A stretch of 64,000 nucleotides of DNA from Burkholderiaceae bacterium (lineage in GTDB: Bacteria; Pseudomonadota; Gammaproteobacteria; Burkholderiales; Burkholderiaceae_C). Within the stretch, counting starts at the first letter, position 1. Each line of letters opens with the position of its first letter. The stretch lies in contig CP126124.1 of assembly GCA_030123545.1 (NCBI GenBank), positions 3,472,001-3,536,000 of the forward strand, in the 5' to 3' direction. The position numbers and the translations under genes were made by a program. Of the stretch, positions 25,180-32,800 are shown one piece after another. Under the pieces are notes generated by a model. The model made no database searches. It saw nothing but the letters and a program-made list of their open reading frames with translations, and was not told the origin of the DNA.

Positions 25180-26283
25180 TCACCGTTCGTCGTAGCTGAC
25201 CACCACGCGGTCGGTGACCGGCTTCGCCTGGCAGGTCAGCACGAAGCCCTGCGCGATCTCCCAGTCCTCGAGCGTGAAGTTCTTGTCCATGCGGACCTCG
25301 CCTTCCTGCACCTTCGCGCGGCAGGTGCAGCAGACGCCGGCCTTGCACGAATACGGCAGATCGAGCCCGGCCCGCAGGCCGGCGTCGAGCACATGGTCAT
25401 CGCGCCCGACCCGCATCGCGATCGGCTTGCCGTCGAGCACCACGGTGAGGTCGACCTCGCCGGCCGGTTCCTTGTGCTGGCCGGCCGCGACCGCGGCCCG
25501 GCGTTCGGCGGCGCTCAGGCCCTCGAGCGTCGGCGAGGTGAAGCGCTCGGTGTGGATCTGGCGCTCCGGCACGCCGGCCTCGCGCAGCGCGGCCTCGGTG
25601 GCGTCGATCATCGCCTCCGGGCCGCAGATGAAGACCTCGTCCATGCTGCCGACCGGCAGCAGCGCCGCGATGATCTCGCGCACCTTGTCGCCGTCGATCC
25701 GGCCCTCGAGCAGGTCCACCTCCTGCGCCTGGCGCGACAGCACGTGGATCAGCGTCAGGCGCGACGGGTAGCGGTCCTTCAGGTCCTGCAGCGTCTCGTT
25801 GAACATCACGCTGTTCATGCGGCGGTTGCCGTACACCAACGTGAACTTCGATTCCGGCTGCTCCTCCAGCGTCGATGCCATGATCGACAGGATCGGCGTG
25901 ATGCCGGAGCCGGCGGCGAACCCAACCCGGTGCAGCGCGCGCGGCCGGCGCACGCCGAAGCGCCCGTCTGGCGGCATCACCGCCAGCCTGTCGCCGGCTT
26001 TCAGCTGCCGCGCGGCCCAGTTCGAGAACACGCCGCCCTCCATCGGCCGGATACCGACCTCGACCTCGTGCGCATTCACGAACTGGCTGCGCGGGCAGCA
26101 GATCGAATAGTTGCGGCGCACCGAGGCGCCATCGATGTCAGCGCGCAAGGTAAGGAACTGGCCGGGCTCGAACGCGAAGGTGTCGACCAAATCCGGCGGC
26201 ACCGCGAAGGTGACGGCGACCGCGCCGGCGGCCTCCGGGCTGACGCGGGCAACGGTGAGATCGTGGAAGCGTGGGGCGGCCAT
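25180..26283 (-). CDS. paaE: phenylacetyl-CoA epoxidase, reductase subunit
   Basis: Passes electrons from NADPH to the PaaA diiron centre. The 367-residue protein has an FAD domain (RRNYSICCPR), an NAD(P) domain (AAGSGITPILSIM, VFICGPEAMI) and a C-terminal plant-type [2Fe-2S] ferredoxin (YSCKAGVCCTCRAKV, LTCQAKP). Domain order and length are those of PaaE. Last gene of paaABCDE, separated from paaD by 176 bases that contain a dispersed repeat. Confidence 0.96.
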   Translation of the reverse strand: MAAPRFHDLTVARVSPEAAGAVAVTFAVPPDLVDTFAFEPGQFLTLRADIDGASVRRNYSICCPRSQFVNAHEVEVGIRPMEGGVFSNWAARQLKAGDRLAVMPPDGRFGVRRPRALHRVGFAAGSGITPILSIMASTLEEQPESKFTLVYGNRRMNSVMFNETLQDLKDRYPSRLTLIHVLSRQAQEVDLLEGRIDGDKVREIIAALLPVGSMDEVFICGPEAMIDATEAALREAGVPERQIHTERFTSPTLEGLSAAERRAAVAAGQHKEPAGEVDLTVVLDGKPIAMRVGRDDHVLDAGLRAGLDLPYSCKAGVCCTCRAKVQEGEVRMDKNFTLEDWEIAQGFVLTCQAKPVTDRVVVSYDER

Positions 26284-26397
26284 GTCAGCTTTCGATCGCG
26301 CAGCACGTCATCCGCATCGTCTGAAACGGATTCAAGAGGCCGCGGAGCAGGCCATACGAGGACAGCCGCGGAGCGGGCTGCGCCCGGCCGCAGGCTG

Positions 26398-26450
26398 TGC
26401 CCCCTTCGAGGGGGATGGCGAAGCGACACGCAGTGCGCGAAGACTGGGGG
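26398..26450 (-). repeat. intergenic repeat between paaD and paaE
   Basis: CCCCCTTCGAGGGGG hairpin followed by GCGAAGCGACACGCAGTGCG and CGAAGACTGGGGG. The inverse of the copy at 30530-30583. A short transcript-level hairpin inside the paa operon. Confidence 0.65.
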
Positions 26451-26459
26451 TGTTCCATA

Positions 26460-27044
26460 TCAATGCGGCTTGAAGAGGTCGAACGGCTCCATGCAATCGA
26501 GGCAGCGGTACAGCGCCTTGCACGCGGTCGAGCCGAAATGCGAGGTCTCGGTCGTGTTCTGCGAACCGCAATGCGGACAAGCCACCGGTTTATCTTGATA
26601 GTTCGCTATTGATTTGGTAGTAAACCGGATCACGCTCGCGCCGGTGTGCGCCCGATGGTGCGGCGGCGCGATGCCGAATTCGCGCAGCCGCTCGCAGCCG
26701 CTCGCGCTGATCCAGTCGGTGGTCCAGGCCGGCGCGAGCTGCGTGACGACACGCGCCGCGATGCCGTTCTTCGCCAGCACATGGCGCACGTCGTCCTCGA
26801 TCTGGCTCATCGCAGGACAGCCGCTGTAGGTCGGCGTGATGACGACCTCGATCACGCTTCCCGCCCACCGCACCTCGCGCAGGATGCCGAGCTCAGCAAT
26901 CGTGACCACCGGGATCTCGGGGTCGGTCACCGCATCGAGCAGCCCGCGCACCCATTCGAGCCGCGCGTCGCCACCAGACCTGGACGCGTCCGCGCCTGAG
27001 TCATGCGCGGCGGCAGGCTCGCGGGACAAGGCCGCGCGGCTCAC
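26460..27044 (-). CDS. paaD: phenylacetyl-CoA epoxidase assembly protein PaaD
   Basis: A 194-residue protein with an N-terminal MIP18/DUF59 domain (VTDPEIPVVTIAELGILR, TPTYSGCPAM) and a C-terminal zinc/Fe-S-type cysteine domain (ACPHCGSQNT, YRCLDCMEPF). PaaD is thought to help mature the iron centre of the epoxidase. The start is GTG 27044, overlapping the paaC stop as GTGA. Residues 140-152 are encoded by an AT-rich islet. Confidence 0.95.
   Translation of the reverse strand: MSRAALSREPAAAHDSGADASRSGGDARLEWVRGLLDAVTDPEIPVVTIAELGILREVRWAGSVIEVVITPTYSGCPAMSQIEDDVRHVLAKNGIAARVVTQLAPAWTTDWISASGCERLREFGIAPPHHRAHTGASVIRFTTKSIANYQDKPVACPHCGSQNTTETSHFGSTACKALYRCLDCMEPFDLFKPH
26588..26626 (-). repeat. 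AT-rich islet inside paaD
   Basis: Contains GATAGTTCGCTATT on the plus strand, an ATAG-CGAA-CTAT hairpin, in the linker between the two PaaD domains. Confidence 0.5.
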
Positions 27045-27847
27045 CAGACCGCCTCCGGATGCTGCCGCGCGAGGCTCTGCATCTCGCCGAGCAGATAGCT
27101 CAGATGCTCCGAATGCACCCGGCGCTTGCCTTGCGGCAGATGGCCGCCGGCGCTCGGACGGGTCAGGGTCGCTTCACTCAGCGCTGCGTCGACCAGCTCG
27201 TTCCAGGCGTCCCTCAGCGAAGTGGCGGCCACGCCGGTGCCATCCTGCAGGGCTTGCTCCTCCGCGTCGCTGACGGTCCAAAACTCGGCTGTGTACGGCA
27301 TCAGGTGCGCGAGCGCCGCCTGGCTGCGGTCGTGCGATTCGGGCGTGCCGTCGCCCAGGCGTACCAGCCAGTCGCGCGAGTGGCGCAGGTGGTAGTGCAT
27401 CTCCTTCAGCGACTTCGCGGCGATCGCGGCGAGTTGCGCGTCCCGGCTCGCCTGCAGCGCGTCCCACAGCAGCACCATCAGCGCGCTGTACAGGAAATTG
27501 CGGGCGATCGTGGTCGCGTAGTCGCGCTGGGACGCGGCGCCCGGGGCCAGCGGGCCGTGGTGCGGCAACTCCAGCAGCGTGTAGTTGCGAAACTCCGCCG
27601 GTTCGCGGAAATAGGCGAGGCGATCCTCGGTGCAGCCGCCTCCCATCAGCGTGGCCGCGTGCTGGTACAGCAGCCGCGCCTGGCCGATCAGGTCCAGGCT
27701 GATGTTGGCGAGCGCAATGTCTTCTTCCAGCACCGGGCCGTGGCCGCACCATTCGGCGTTGCGCTGGCCAAGGATCAGCGCGTTGTCGGCCAGGTGCAGC
27801 AGGTAGTCGAGCGGCGCGGTCGGCGCAGCGCTTGCTTGCTCGGCCAT
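27041..27847 (-). CDS. paaC: phenylacetyl-CoA epoxidase, structural subunit PaaC
   Basis: Ferritin-like subunit that pairs with PaaA in the epoxidase core; it lacks the active diiron site. 268 residues with LLHLADNALILGQRNAEWC, LANISLDLIGQARLLYQHAA, KSLKEMHYHLRHSRDWLVRL and a C-terminal SEHLSYLLGEMQSLAR. The start at ATG 27847 touches the paaB stop. Confidence 0.97.
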   Translation of the reverse strand: MAEQASAAPTAPLDYLLHLADNALILGQRNAEWCGHGPVLEEDIALANISLDLIGQARLLYQHAATLMGGGCTEDRLAYFREPAEFRNYTLLELPHHGPLAPGAASQRDYATTIARNFLYSALMVLLWDALQASRDAQLAAIAAKSLKEMHYHLRHSRDWLVRLGDGTPESHDRSQAALAHLMPYTAEFWTVSDAEEQALQDGTGVAATSLRDAWNELVDAALSEATLTRPSAGGHLPQGKRRVHSEHLSYLLGEMQSLARQHPEAVW

Positions 27848-28230
27848 CACATATGCCCCACTTCGTCCGGAATTTCGTAGAAAGTCGGGTGCCGGTAGAT
27901 CTTGTCGGCCGCCGGGTCGAAGAATTCGCCCTTGTCCTCGGGGGCGCTCGCGGTGATCGTCGCCGACGGCACGACCCAGATGCTGACACCTTCCTGGCGC
28001 CTGGTATAGACATCGCGCGCCATCTGCAGCGCCTGACGCGCATCGGCCGCGTGCAGGCTGCCGCAATGCTTGTGCTCCAGGCCCTGCTTGCTGCGCACGA
28101 ACACCTCCCACAGCGGCCAGTCGCGAAGTGGCTTCGCGACTGGCCCTTGGCCCGGCTCGTTGTTCAACCCCTCCCCGACCCTCCCCGCTCCAGGGGAGGG
28201 CTTGCCAGCCTGTGCTCCGGGTGCGTTCAT
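27847..28230 (-). CDS. paaB: phenylacetyl-CoA epoxidase subunit PaaB, extended N-terminus
   Basis: Small bridging subunit of the epoxidase. The C-terminal 95 residues match PaaB from DWPLWEVFVRSKQGLEHKH to HPTFYEIPDEVGHM. The first 32 residues are extra and include GKPSPGAGRVGEGLNNE, encoded by a repeat with the hairpin CCCTCCCC-GCTCCA-GGGGAGGG. No start codon with a ribosome-binding site lies between this segment and the conserved domain, so the extension is probably translated. ATGA overlap with paaA. Confidence 0.92.
   Translation of the reverse strand: MNAPGAQAGKPSPGAGRVGEGLNNEPGQGPVAKPLRDWPLWEVFVRSKQGLEHKHCGSLHAADARQALQMARDVYTRRQEGVSIWVVPSATITASAPEDKGEFFDPAADKIYRHPTFYEIPDEVGHM
28171..28200 (+). 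repeat. CCCTCCCC hairpin repeat inside paaB
   Basis: Perfect 8-bp stem CCCTCCCC/GGGGAGGG (28179-28186, 28193-28200) with a 6-base loop, preceded by another CTCCCCGACC. It resembles REP-type intergenic repeats but is read in frame here. Confidence 0.6.
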
Positions 28231-29255
28231 GCGGCTTCCCTCAGTTCGCGTGCCTTCTGTTTCTGCGCATAGGCGAGCGCGGCGTCGCGCACCCATTCGC
28301 CTTCCTCGTGCGCCTTGACCCGCGTCGCGAGGCGCTCCTTGTTGCACGGACCGTTGCCGTTGACCACGGCCCAGAAATCATCCCAGTCGATCGCGCCGTA
28401 GTCGTAATGCCGACGCCCCTCGTTCCACTTCAGATCCGGATCGGGCAGCGTCACGCCGAGCACCCTGGCCTGCGGCACGGTCGCGTCGACGAATCGCTGA
28501 CGCAACTCGTCGTTGCCGATGCGCTTGATGCCCCAGCGCGTGCTCTGCGCGCTGTGCGGGCTGTTCGCGTCGGGCGGGCCGAACATCGCCAGCACCGGCC
28601 ACCACCAGCGGTCCACCGCGTCCTGCACCATCGCGCGCTGCGCCGCCGTGCCCTGCATCTGCGCGAGCAGGCTCTCATAGCCCTGGCGCTGGTGGAACGA
28701 CTCCTCCTTGCAGACGCGAATCATCGCGCGCGCGTAGGGTCCGTAGCTGCAGCGGCACAGCGGCACCTGGTTCATGATCGCCGCGCCGTCGACCAGCCAG
28801 CCGATCACGCCGACATCGGCCCACAACAGCGTCGGGTAGTTGAAGATCGAGCTGTACTTGGCGCGGCCCGCGTGCAGCGCGTCCTGCATCTGCTCGCGCG
28901 AGGTGCCGAGCGTCTCGGCCGCGCTGTACAGGTACAGGCCGTGGCCGCCCTCGTCCTGCACCTTCGCGAGCAGGATCGCCTTGCGCTTCAGACTCGGCGC
29001 GCGTGAAATCCAGTTGCCCTCGGGCTGCATGCCGATGATCTCGGAATGCGCGTGCTGGCTGATCTGGCGCACCAGCGTCTTGCGGTAGTCGTCGGGCATC
29101 CAGTCCTGCGGCTCGATCCTGCCGTCGGCGTCGATGCGCTCGTCGAAGCGCGCCTGAAATGCGGTCTCGGCCGCGTCCGGCGGCTTCGGCACCGCCTTCA
29201 GCGCTCCCTTGCCGGCATCCGTGGCGTCAGGTACGTCGAGTGACTGGGTGTACAT
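28227..29255 (-). CDS. paaA: phenylacetyl-CoA epoxidase, catalytic subunit PaaA
   Basis: Diiron oxygenase subunit that converts phenylacetyl-CoA to the 1,2-epoxide. The 342-residue protein has the iron-binding pairs in a four-helix bundle (SQHAHSEIIGMQPEG, KVQDEGGHGLYLYSAAE, CKEESFHQRQGYESL) and the long RWGIKRIGNDELRQRF region of PaaA. ATG 29255 (MYTQSLDVPDATD) follows GGAG. First gene of paaABCDE, transcribed away from the diiron oxygenase gene at 29496. Confidence 0.97.
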   Translation of the reverse strand: MYTQSLDVPDATDAGKGALKAVPKPPDAAETAFQARFDERIDADGRIEPQDWMPDDYRKTLVRQISQHAHSEIIGMQPEGNWISRAPSLKRKAILLAKVQDEGGHGLYLYSAAETLGTSREQMQDALHAGRAKYSSIFNYPTLLWADVGVIGWLVDGAAIMNQVPLCRCSYGPYARAMIRVCKEESFHQRQGYESLLAQMQGTAAQRAMVQDAVDRWWWPVLAMFGPPDANSPHSAQSTRWGIKRIGNDELRQRFVDATVPQARVLGVTLPDPDLKWNEGRRHYDYGAIDWDDFWAVVNGNGPCNKERLATRVKAHEEGEWVRDAALAYAQKQKARELREAA

Positions 29256-29299
29256 CCGGTTCTCCTGAATCCGTTGATTGCAAGACGGACATTGCGCGA

Positions 29300-29440
29300 G
29301 GAAAGATCGACCGACCGATCGCCCTGAAGCGATGGTAAGCCGTCGGCGGCCACCGCGCACGCCGATCGGTTGTCGCAGATCAATATGATACATAAAAAGT
29401 GGCCATTTCTTGAATTTTGTGATGTAACTGCTACTCTTGA
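29300..29440. promoter_or_regulatory. divergent promoter region of paaA and the diiron gene
   Basis: The 240-base gap between the divergent genes contains an unusually AT-rich stretch (29378-29435, with GATACATAAAAAGTGG) that should hold the promoters. It also holds GATCGACCGACCGATC (29305-29320), an ACCGACCG-type motif that could be a TetR- or PaaX-type operator. Neither assignment is certain. Confidence 0.4.
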
Positions 29441-29495
29441 ACTCGACGCCGCAACGCAGCGCACACCGACCACCCCCGTACCCCAAGGAGACCCG

Positions 29496-30524
29496 ATGTC
29501 CAGCCACAAGGAATGTTTCGCCGACAAGATGGAACTACCGCCGCCGGTCGAGCAGCCGAACATCTACCCGCTGTCGTGGAACCGCAAGACCCGGAAATTG
29601 CAGGAAGTCTGGGAAGCCTCGCTGCGCGAGCACTGGGATCCGGAAAAGCTCCCCTGGGACACGCTGGACGTCGACAGCTACTCGTGGGAAGAGCGCGAAT
29701 CCATCGCCTACTGGTGGACGCTGCTGTCGGTGTTCGACGCGTCGGCGCCGCCGGTGTTCGCCGGCGCGCTGATCAAGACCTACGAGGTGCACGAGGAAGA
29801 CCCGGTGCGCAAGTGCTTCTTCTCGGTCACGCGCGACGAGCAGAACCACGAGATCATGTGCGGCCTGGCGATCACGAAGCTGCTGGAGCATCCCGATCCG
29901 CTGAGCTACGAACCCAAGACCGAACTCGGCAAGCGTCTGCAGAAGAACGCGCAGTGGCTGTACTTCAACGGCGGGCGCTACTGGAACGGCTACAAGCAGG
30001 CCGTGCCCAAGTACGACCTGGCGGTGCTGTTCAGTTCGTTCCTGATGGGCGAGATCGCGGCGGCCACCATCTTCAAGCAGATGTTCGAGAGCGCGCGCGA
30101 GCCGGTGTTCAAGGAAGCGTTCAAGAACATCGGGCGCGACGAGGGCCGCCACATGGCGATCTGCATGGCCGTGATGGAGCGCGACTACCCCGGCATGAAG
30201 GACGAGATGAAGGCGATCGTGACCAAGCAGATCCGCGCCGGCTACCTGTTCCTGTCGGCGGTGCTGTTCGAGCCGCCGATGGAGTTCTGGGATCTGCCGG
30301 CCGACTTCATCGCCAACCAGCGCGAGGGCGAGGAAGTGGCGCGCGGCGCCGGCTTCGGCATCCCGAGCTACGACATGAAGAAGGAGAACTGGCGCAACGC
30401 GATCGTCAACCTGAAAGGCGTGCTCGATCGCTACAACATCCCGTTCCCGGCAATTCCGGAGGTCGGCATCACCGGCGAGGAAGTCTCCGAAGTCGACATG
30501 CAAGACATCATTCCGGTGTTCTAG
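29496..30524 (+). CDS. uncharacterised ferritin-like diiron oxygenase
   Basis: A 342-residue protein with the R2-like ligand set in order: Glu97 (TYE), E115-x-x-H118 (DEQNHE), Glu186 (LMGEIAA) and E216-x-x-H219 (DEGRHM). This spacing fits a four-helix-bundle diiron oxygenase or N-oxygenase, and it is not PaaA, BoxB or ribonucleotide reductase by sequence as I know them. The next gene is an Fe-S flavoreductase, a natural electron donor. Location opposite paaABCDE and before paaX suggests a step in aromatic breakdown. ATG 29496 has AAGGAG. Confidence 0.75.
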   Translation: MSSHKECFADKMELPPPVEQPNIYPLSWNRKTRKLQEVWEASLREHWDPEKLPWDTLDVDSYSWEERESIAYWWTLLSVFDASAPPVFAGALIKTYEVHEEDPVRKCFFSVTRDEQNHEIMCGLAITKLLEHPDPLSYEPKTELGKRLQKNAQWLYFNGGRYWNGYKQAVPKYDLAVLFSSFLMGEIAAATIFKQMFESAREPVFKEAFKNIGRDEGRHMAICMAVMERDYPGMKDEMKAIVTKQIRAGYLFLSAVLFEPPMEFWDLPADFIANQREGEEVARGAGFGIPSYDMKKENWRNAIVNLKGVLDRYNIPFPAIPEVGITGEEVSEVDMQDIIPVF

Positions 30525-30529
30525 GCCCA

Positions 30530-30583
30530 CCCCCAGGCTTCGCGCACTTCGTGTCGCTTCGCCAACCCCCTGCAAGGGGGCAC
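30530..30583 (+). repeat. intergenic repeat after the diiron gene
   Basis: GCTTCGCGCACTTCGTGTCG followed by CTTCGCCAACCCCCTGCAAG and GGGG; the inverse of the paaD-paaE copy. The CCCCCTGCAAGGGGG part can form a hairpin and may act as a weak terminator. Confidence 0.65.
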
Positions 30584-30641
30584 ACTCAGCGGTCCGGCCA
30601 AGCCGGCCCCGCGAGTGTCCACACATGGTTTCATCGACCTT

Positions 30642-30671
30642 TTGACTCGGCTCGGTCGCTCCCTCTTATAT
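30642..30671 (+). promoter_or_regulatory. sigma70-like promoter of the flavoreductase gene
   Basis: TTGACT (30642-30647), 18-base spacer, TTATAT (30666-30671). Gives the reductase-paaX pair its own start site besides read-through from the diiron gene. Confidence 0.6.
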
Positions 30672-30737
30672 TCGTGTTGCCCTCCGTGGCCGTGCCCATC
30701 AGATGCAGGCATCGGTCCGCCATCACAGGAGTCATTC

Positions 30738-31790
30738 ATGTCCCGCGTCACCATCGAGCCCTCGGGAAAGTCCGTCGAGTGCGTTGCCGGTGACACCGTG
30801 CTGATGGCGCTGGAAAAAGCCGGCTACGCGCTGCCGAACAACTGCCGCGCCGGGGCCTGCGGCGAATGCAAGGTCAAGGTGCTGTCGGGCGAGTACGACC
30901 AGGGCATGGTGCTCGACATGGCGCTGACGCAGCAAGAGCGCAGCCAGGGCTTCGGCCTGATGTGCATGGCCAAGCCGACCTCGGACGACATGGTGATCGA
31001 ATGGGGAACGGCCGATGCGCGGCCCAAGCTGTTCCCGCCGCGCGAGGGTGCGTTGTTCGTGGTCACCGACAAGCGCCCGGTCGCGGCCCGTGTGATCGAG
31101 CTGCACCTGCGCCCGGTCGGCAAGCCGATCCGCTACTGGCCCGGCCAGTACGTGACCGTCGGCGACCCGCGCGCGGGCATCGCGCGGCGCGCGTACTCGA
31201 TCAGCAACGCGCCGCGCCCCGACGGCGAGCTGGCGCTGCACGTGGCGCGCGCCGAAGGCGGCGTGACCAGCGCCTGGATCCACGACCGTCTGCAGGTCGG
31301 TGACGGCTTGAAGATCGATGGCCCTTATGGCACCTTCATCGGCGATCCGGCCGTCGACACGCCAGTGCTGTGCCTGGCCGCCGGCACCGGTCTCGCACCG
31401 ATCCTGTCGCTGACCGAGGCGGCGCTGCGGCGCGGCTTTCGCAAGCCGGTCGTGCTGCTGCAGTCGGCGCGCACGCGGGAAGACGCGTATGCGCACGGCA
31501 TGATGTCGTGGTGGCGCACCAAGCACCGCAATTTCGACTACCAGGTGACGCTGACGCGCGAGCAGCACGAAGGGTTCCTGCATGGCCGGGTCGACGTCGT
31601 GCTGCCGCGGCTGTTCCAGGATCTGTCGAAGCACACGATCTTTGCCGCCGGCAGCCCCGAGTTCACCGCCAGCTGCGTGGACACCTGCAAGCGCCTGGGC
31701 GCCAGCGCGGACCGGATCTACACCGAAGGCTTCTTCGCCGTCCAGCGCGCGACGGTGGCGGACGCCGACCATCTGCTGGCCACGCCATGA
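30738..31790 (+). CDS. [2Fe-2S] ferredoxin-FAD-NAD(P) oxidoreductase
   Basis: A 350-residue electron-transfer protein. An N-terminal plant-type ferredoxin (CRAGACGECKVKV, LMCMAKP) is followed by an FAD domain (YWPGQYVTV, RRAYSISNAP) and a NAD(P) domain (CLAAGTGLAPILSL, FAAGSPEFT). This is the domain order of single-component reductases for oxygenases, unlike PaaE, whose ferredoxin is C-terminal. Probably reduces the diiron protein encoded upstream. The stop overlaps the paaX start as ATGA. Confidence 0.85.
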   Translation: MSRVTIEPSGKSVECVAGDTVLMALEKAGYALPNNCRAGACGECKVKVLSGEYDQGMVLDMALTQQERSQGFGLMCMAKPTSDDMVIEWGTADARPKLFPPREGALFVVTDKRPVAARVIELHLRPVGKPIRYWPGQYVTVGDPRAGIARRAYSISNAPRPDGELALHVARAEGGVTSAWIHDRLQVGDGLKIDGPYGTFIGDPAVDTPVLCLAAGTGLAPILSLTEAALRRGFRKPVVLLQSARTREDAYAHGMMSWWRTKHRNFDYQVTLTREQHEGFLHGRVDVVLPRLFQDLSKHTIFAAGSPEFTASCVDTCKRLGASADRIYTEGFFAVQRATVADADHLLATP

Positions 31791-32800
31791 CCCTTCCGGA
31801 CCGCGCGGCGGCGCTGATGCAGGCGCGCATAGCCGCCTACCGCAACCAGGTCCGCTTTCGCGCCGGGTCGCTGATCATCTCGGTGTTCGGCGACGCGGTT
31901 GCGCCGCGCGGCAGCCGGGTCTGGATCGGCAGCCTGATCCGGCTGCTCGAACCGCTGGGCATCAACGAGCGGCTCACGCGCACCGCGGTGTCCAGGTTGG
32001 CGCAGCAGAAATGGCTTCGGATCGAGCGCGAGGGCCGCCGCGCGAACTACCTGCTGACGCCCGACGGGCAGCGCCGCTTCGAAGAGGCGTCCCGCGCGAT
32101 CTACGCCAGCCAGGCGCGGCCCTGGGACGGCCGCTGGCGCCTGATGCTGCTGGTGCGCGAGCTCGACGGCGCGGCACGCGAGCCCTTGCGGCGCGCACTG
32201 GCGTGGCAAGGTTTCGGCCAGATCGGATCGGGCTGCTTCGTGCACCCGAGCGCCGATCCGGAGCAGACACTGCGCGCGCTGGCCACCGAAGGGTTGCCCG
32301 ACGCGCAGCAGCAACTGATGCCGCTCGTCGCGAGCAACCCATGTCAGGAACCGCGCGCCAGCGACGCCGAGCTGGTGCGCCGCGCCTGGGACCTCGAAGC
32401 GCTCGAGCAGCACTACGCGGAATTCGACGCCCGATACCGTCCGATCCTGAACGCGCTGCAAGCGCAAGGCACCGTCTCTGCAAAGGGCGTGCAAATCGAT
32501 CCGGAGCGCGCCTTCCTGCTGCGTACCTTGCTGATCCACGACTGGCGCCGCCTGCTGCTGCGCGATCCGGAACTGCCGGACGTGCTGCTGCCCGCCGGAT
32601 GGCACGGCCAGCCCGCGCGACAGCTGATCCAGGCGTTGTACCGCTTGCTGCTCGCGCCTTCCGAGCGCCATCTGGACGCGCAATTGCAGCTGGCCGATGC
32701 GCGCGCGCTGCGCGCCCGCACCGATCTGGGCAAACATCGTTTTGCGCCGGCGGCGAACGCGCAGGCGGAGCCGGTTCAGGCGGCGGCGTCCAGCGTGTAG
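31787..32800 (+). CDS. paaX: phenylacetic acid degradation repressor PaaX
   Basis: A 337-residue regulator of the PaaX family: N-terminal winged helix (SLIISVFGDAVAPRGSRVW, LTRTAVSRLAQQKWL), then a PaaX-like domain (WDGRWRLMLLVRE, GFGQIGSGCFVHP) and the C-terminal domain with LLIHDWRRLLLRDPELP. PaaX represses paa genes until phenylacetyl-CoA binds. Its coupling to the reductase gene suggests that the diiron system belongs to the same regulon. Its 3' end overlaps rlmJ by 25 bases, tail to tail. Confidence 0.93.
   Translation: MTLPDRAAALMQARIAAYRNQVRFRAGSLIISVFGDAVAPRGSRVWIGSLIRLLEPLGINERLTRTAVSRLAQQKWLRIEREGRRANYLLTPDGQRRFEEASRAIYASQARPWDGRWRLMLLVRELDGAAREPLRRALAWQGFGQIGSGCFVHPSADPEQTLRALATEGLPDAQQQLMPLVASNPCQEPRASDAELVRRAWDLEALEQHYAEFDARYRPILNALQAQGTVSAKGVQIDPERAFLLRTLLIHDWRRLLLRDPELPDVLLPAGWHGQPARQLIQALYRLLLAPSERHLDAQLQLADARALRARTDLGKHRFAPAANAQAEPVQAAASSV

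Noticed and set aside
28227..29507. Longer paaA reading frame starting at 29507
   Set aside because: The extra part crosses the AT-rich divergent promoter region; ATG 29255 has GGAG and matches the family.
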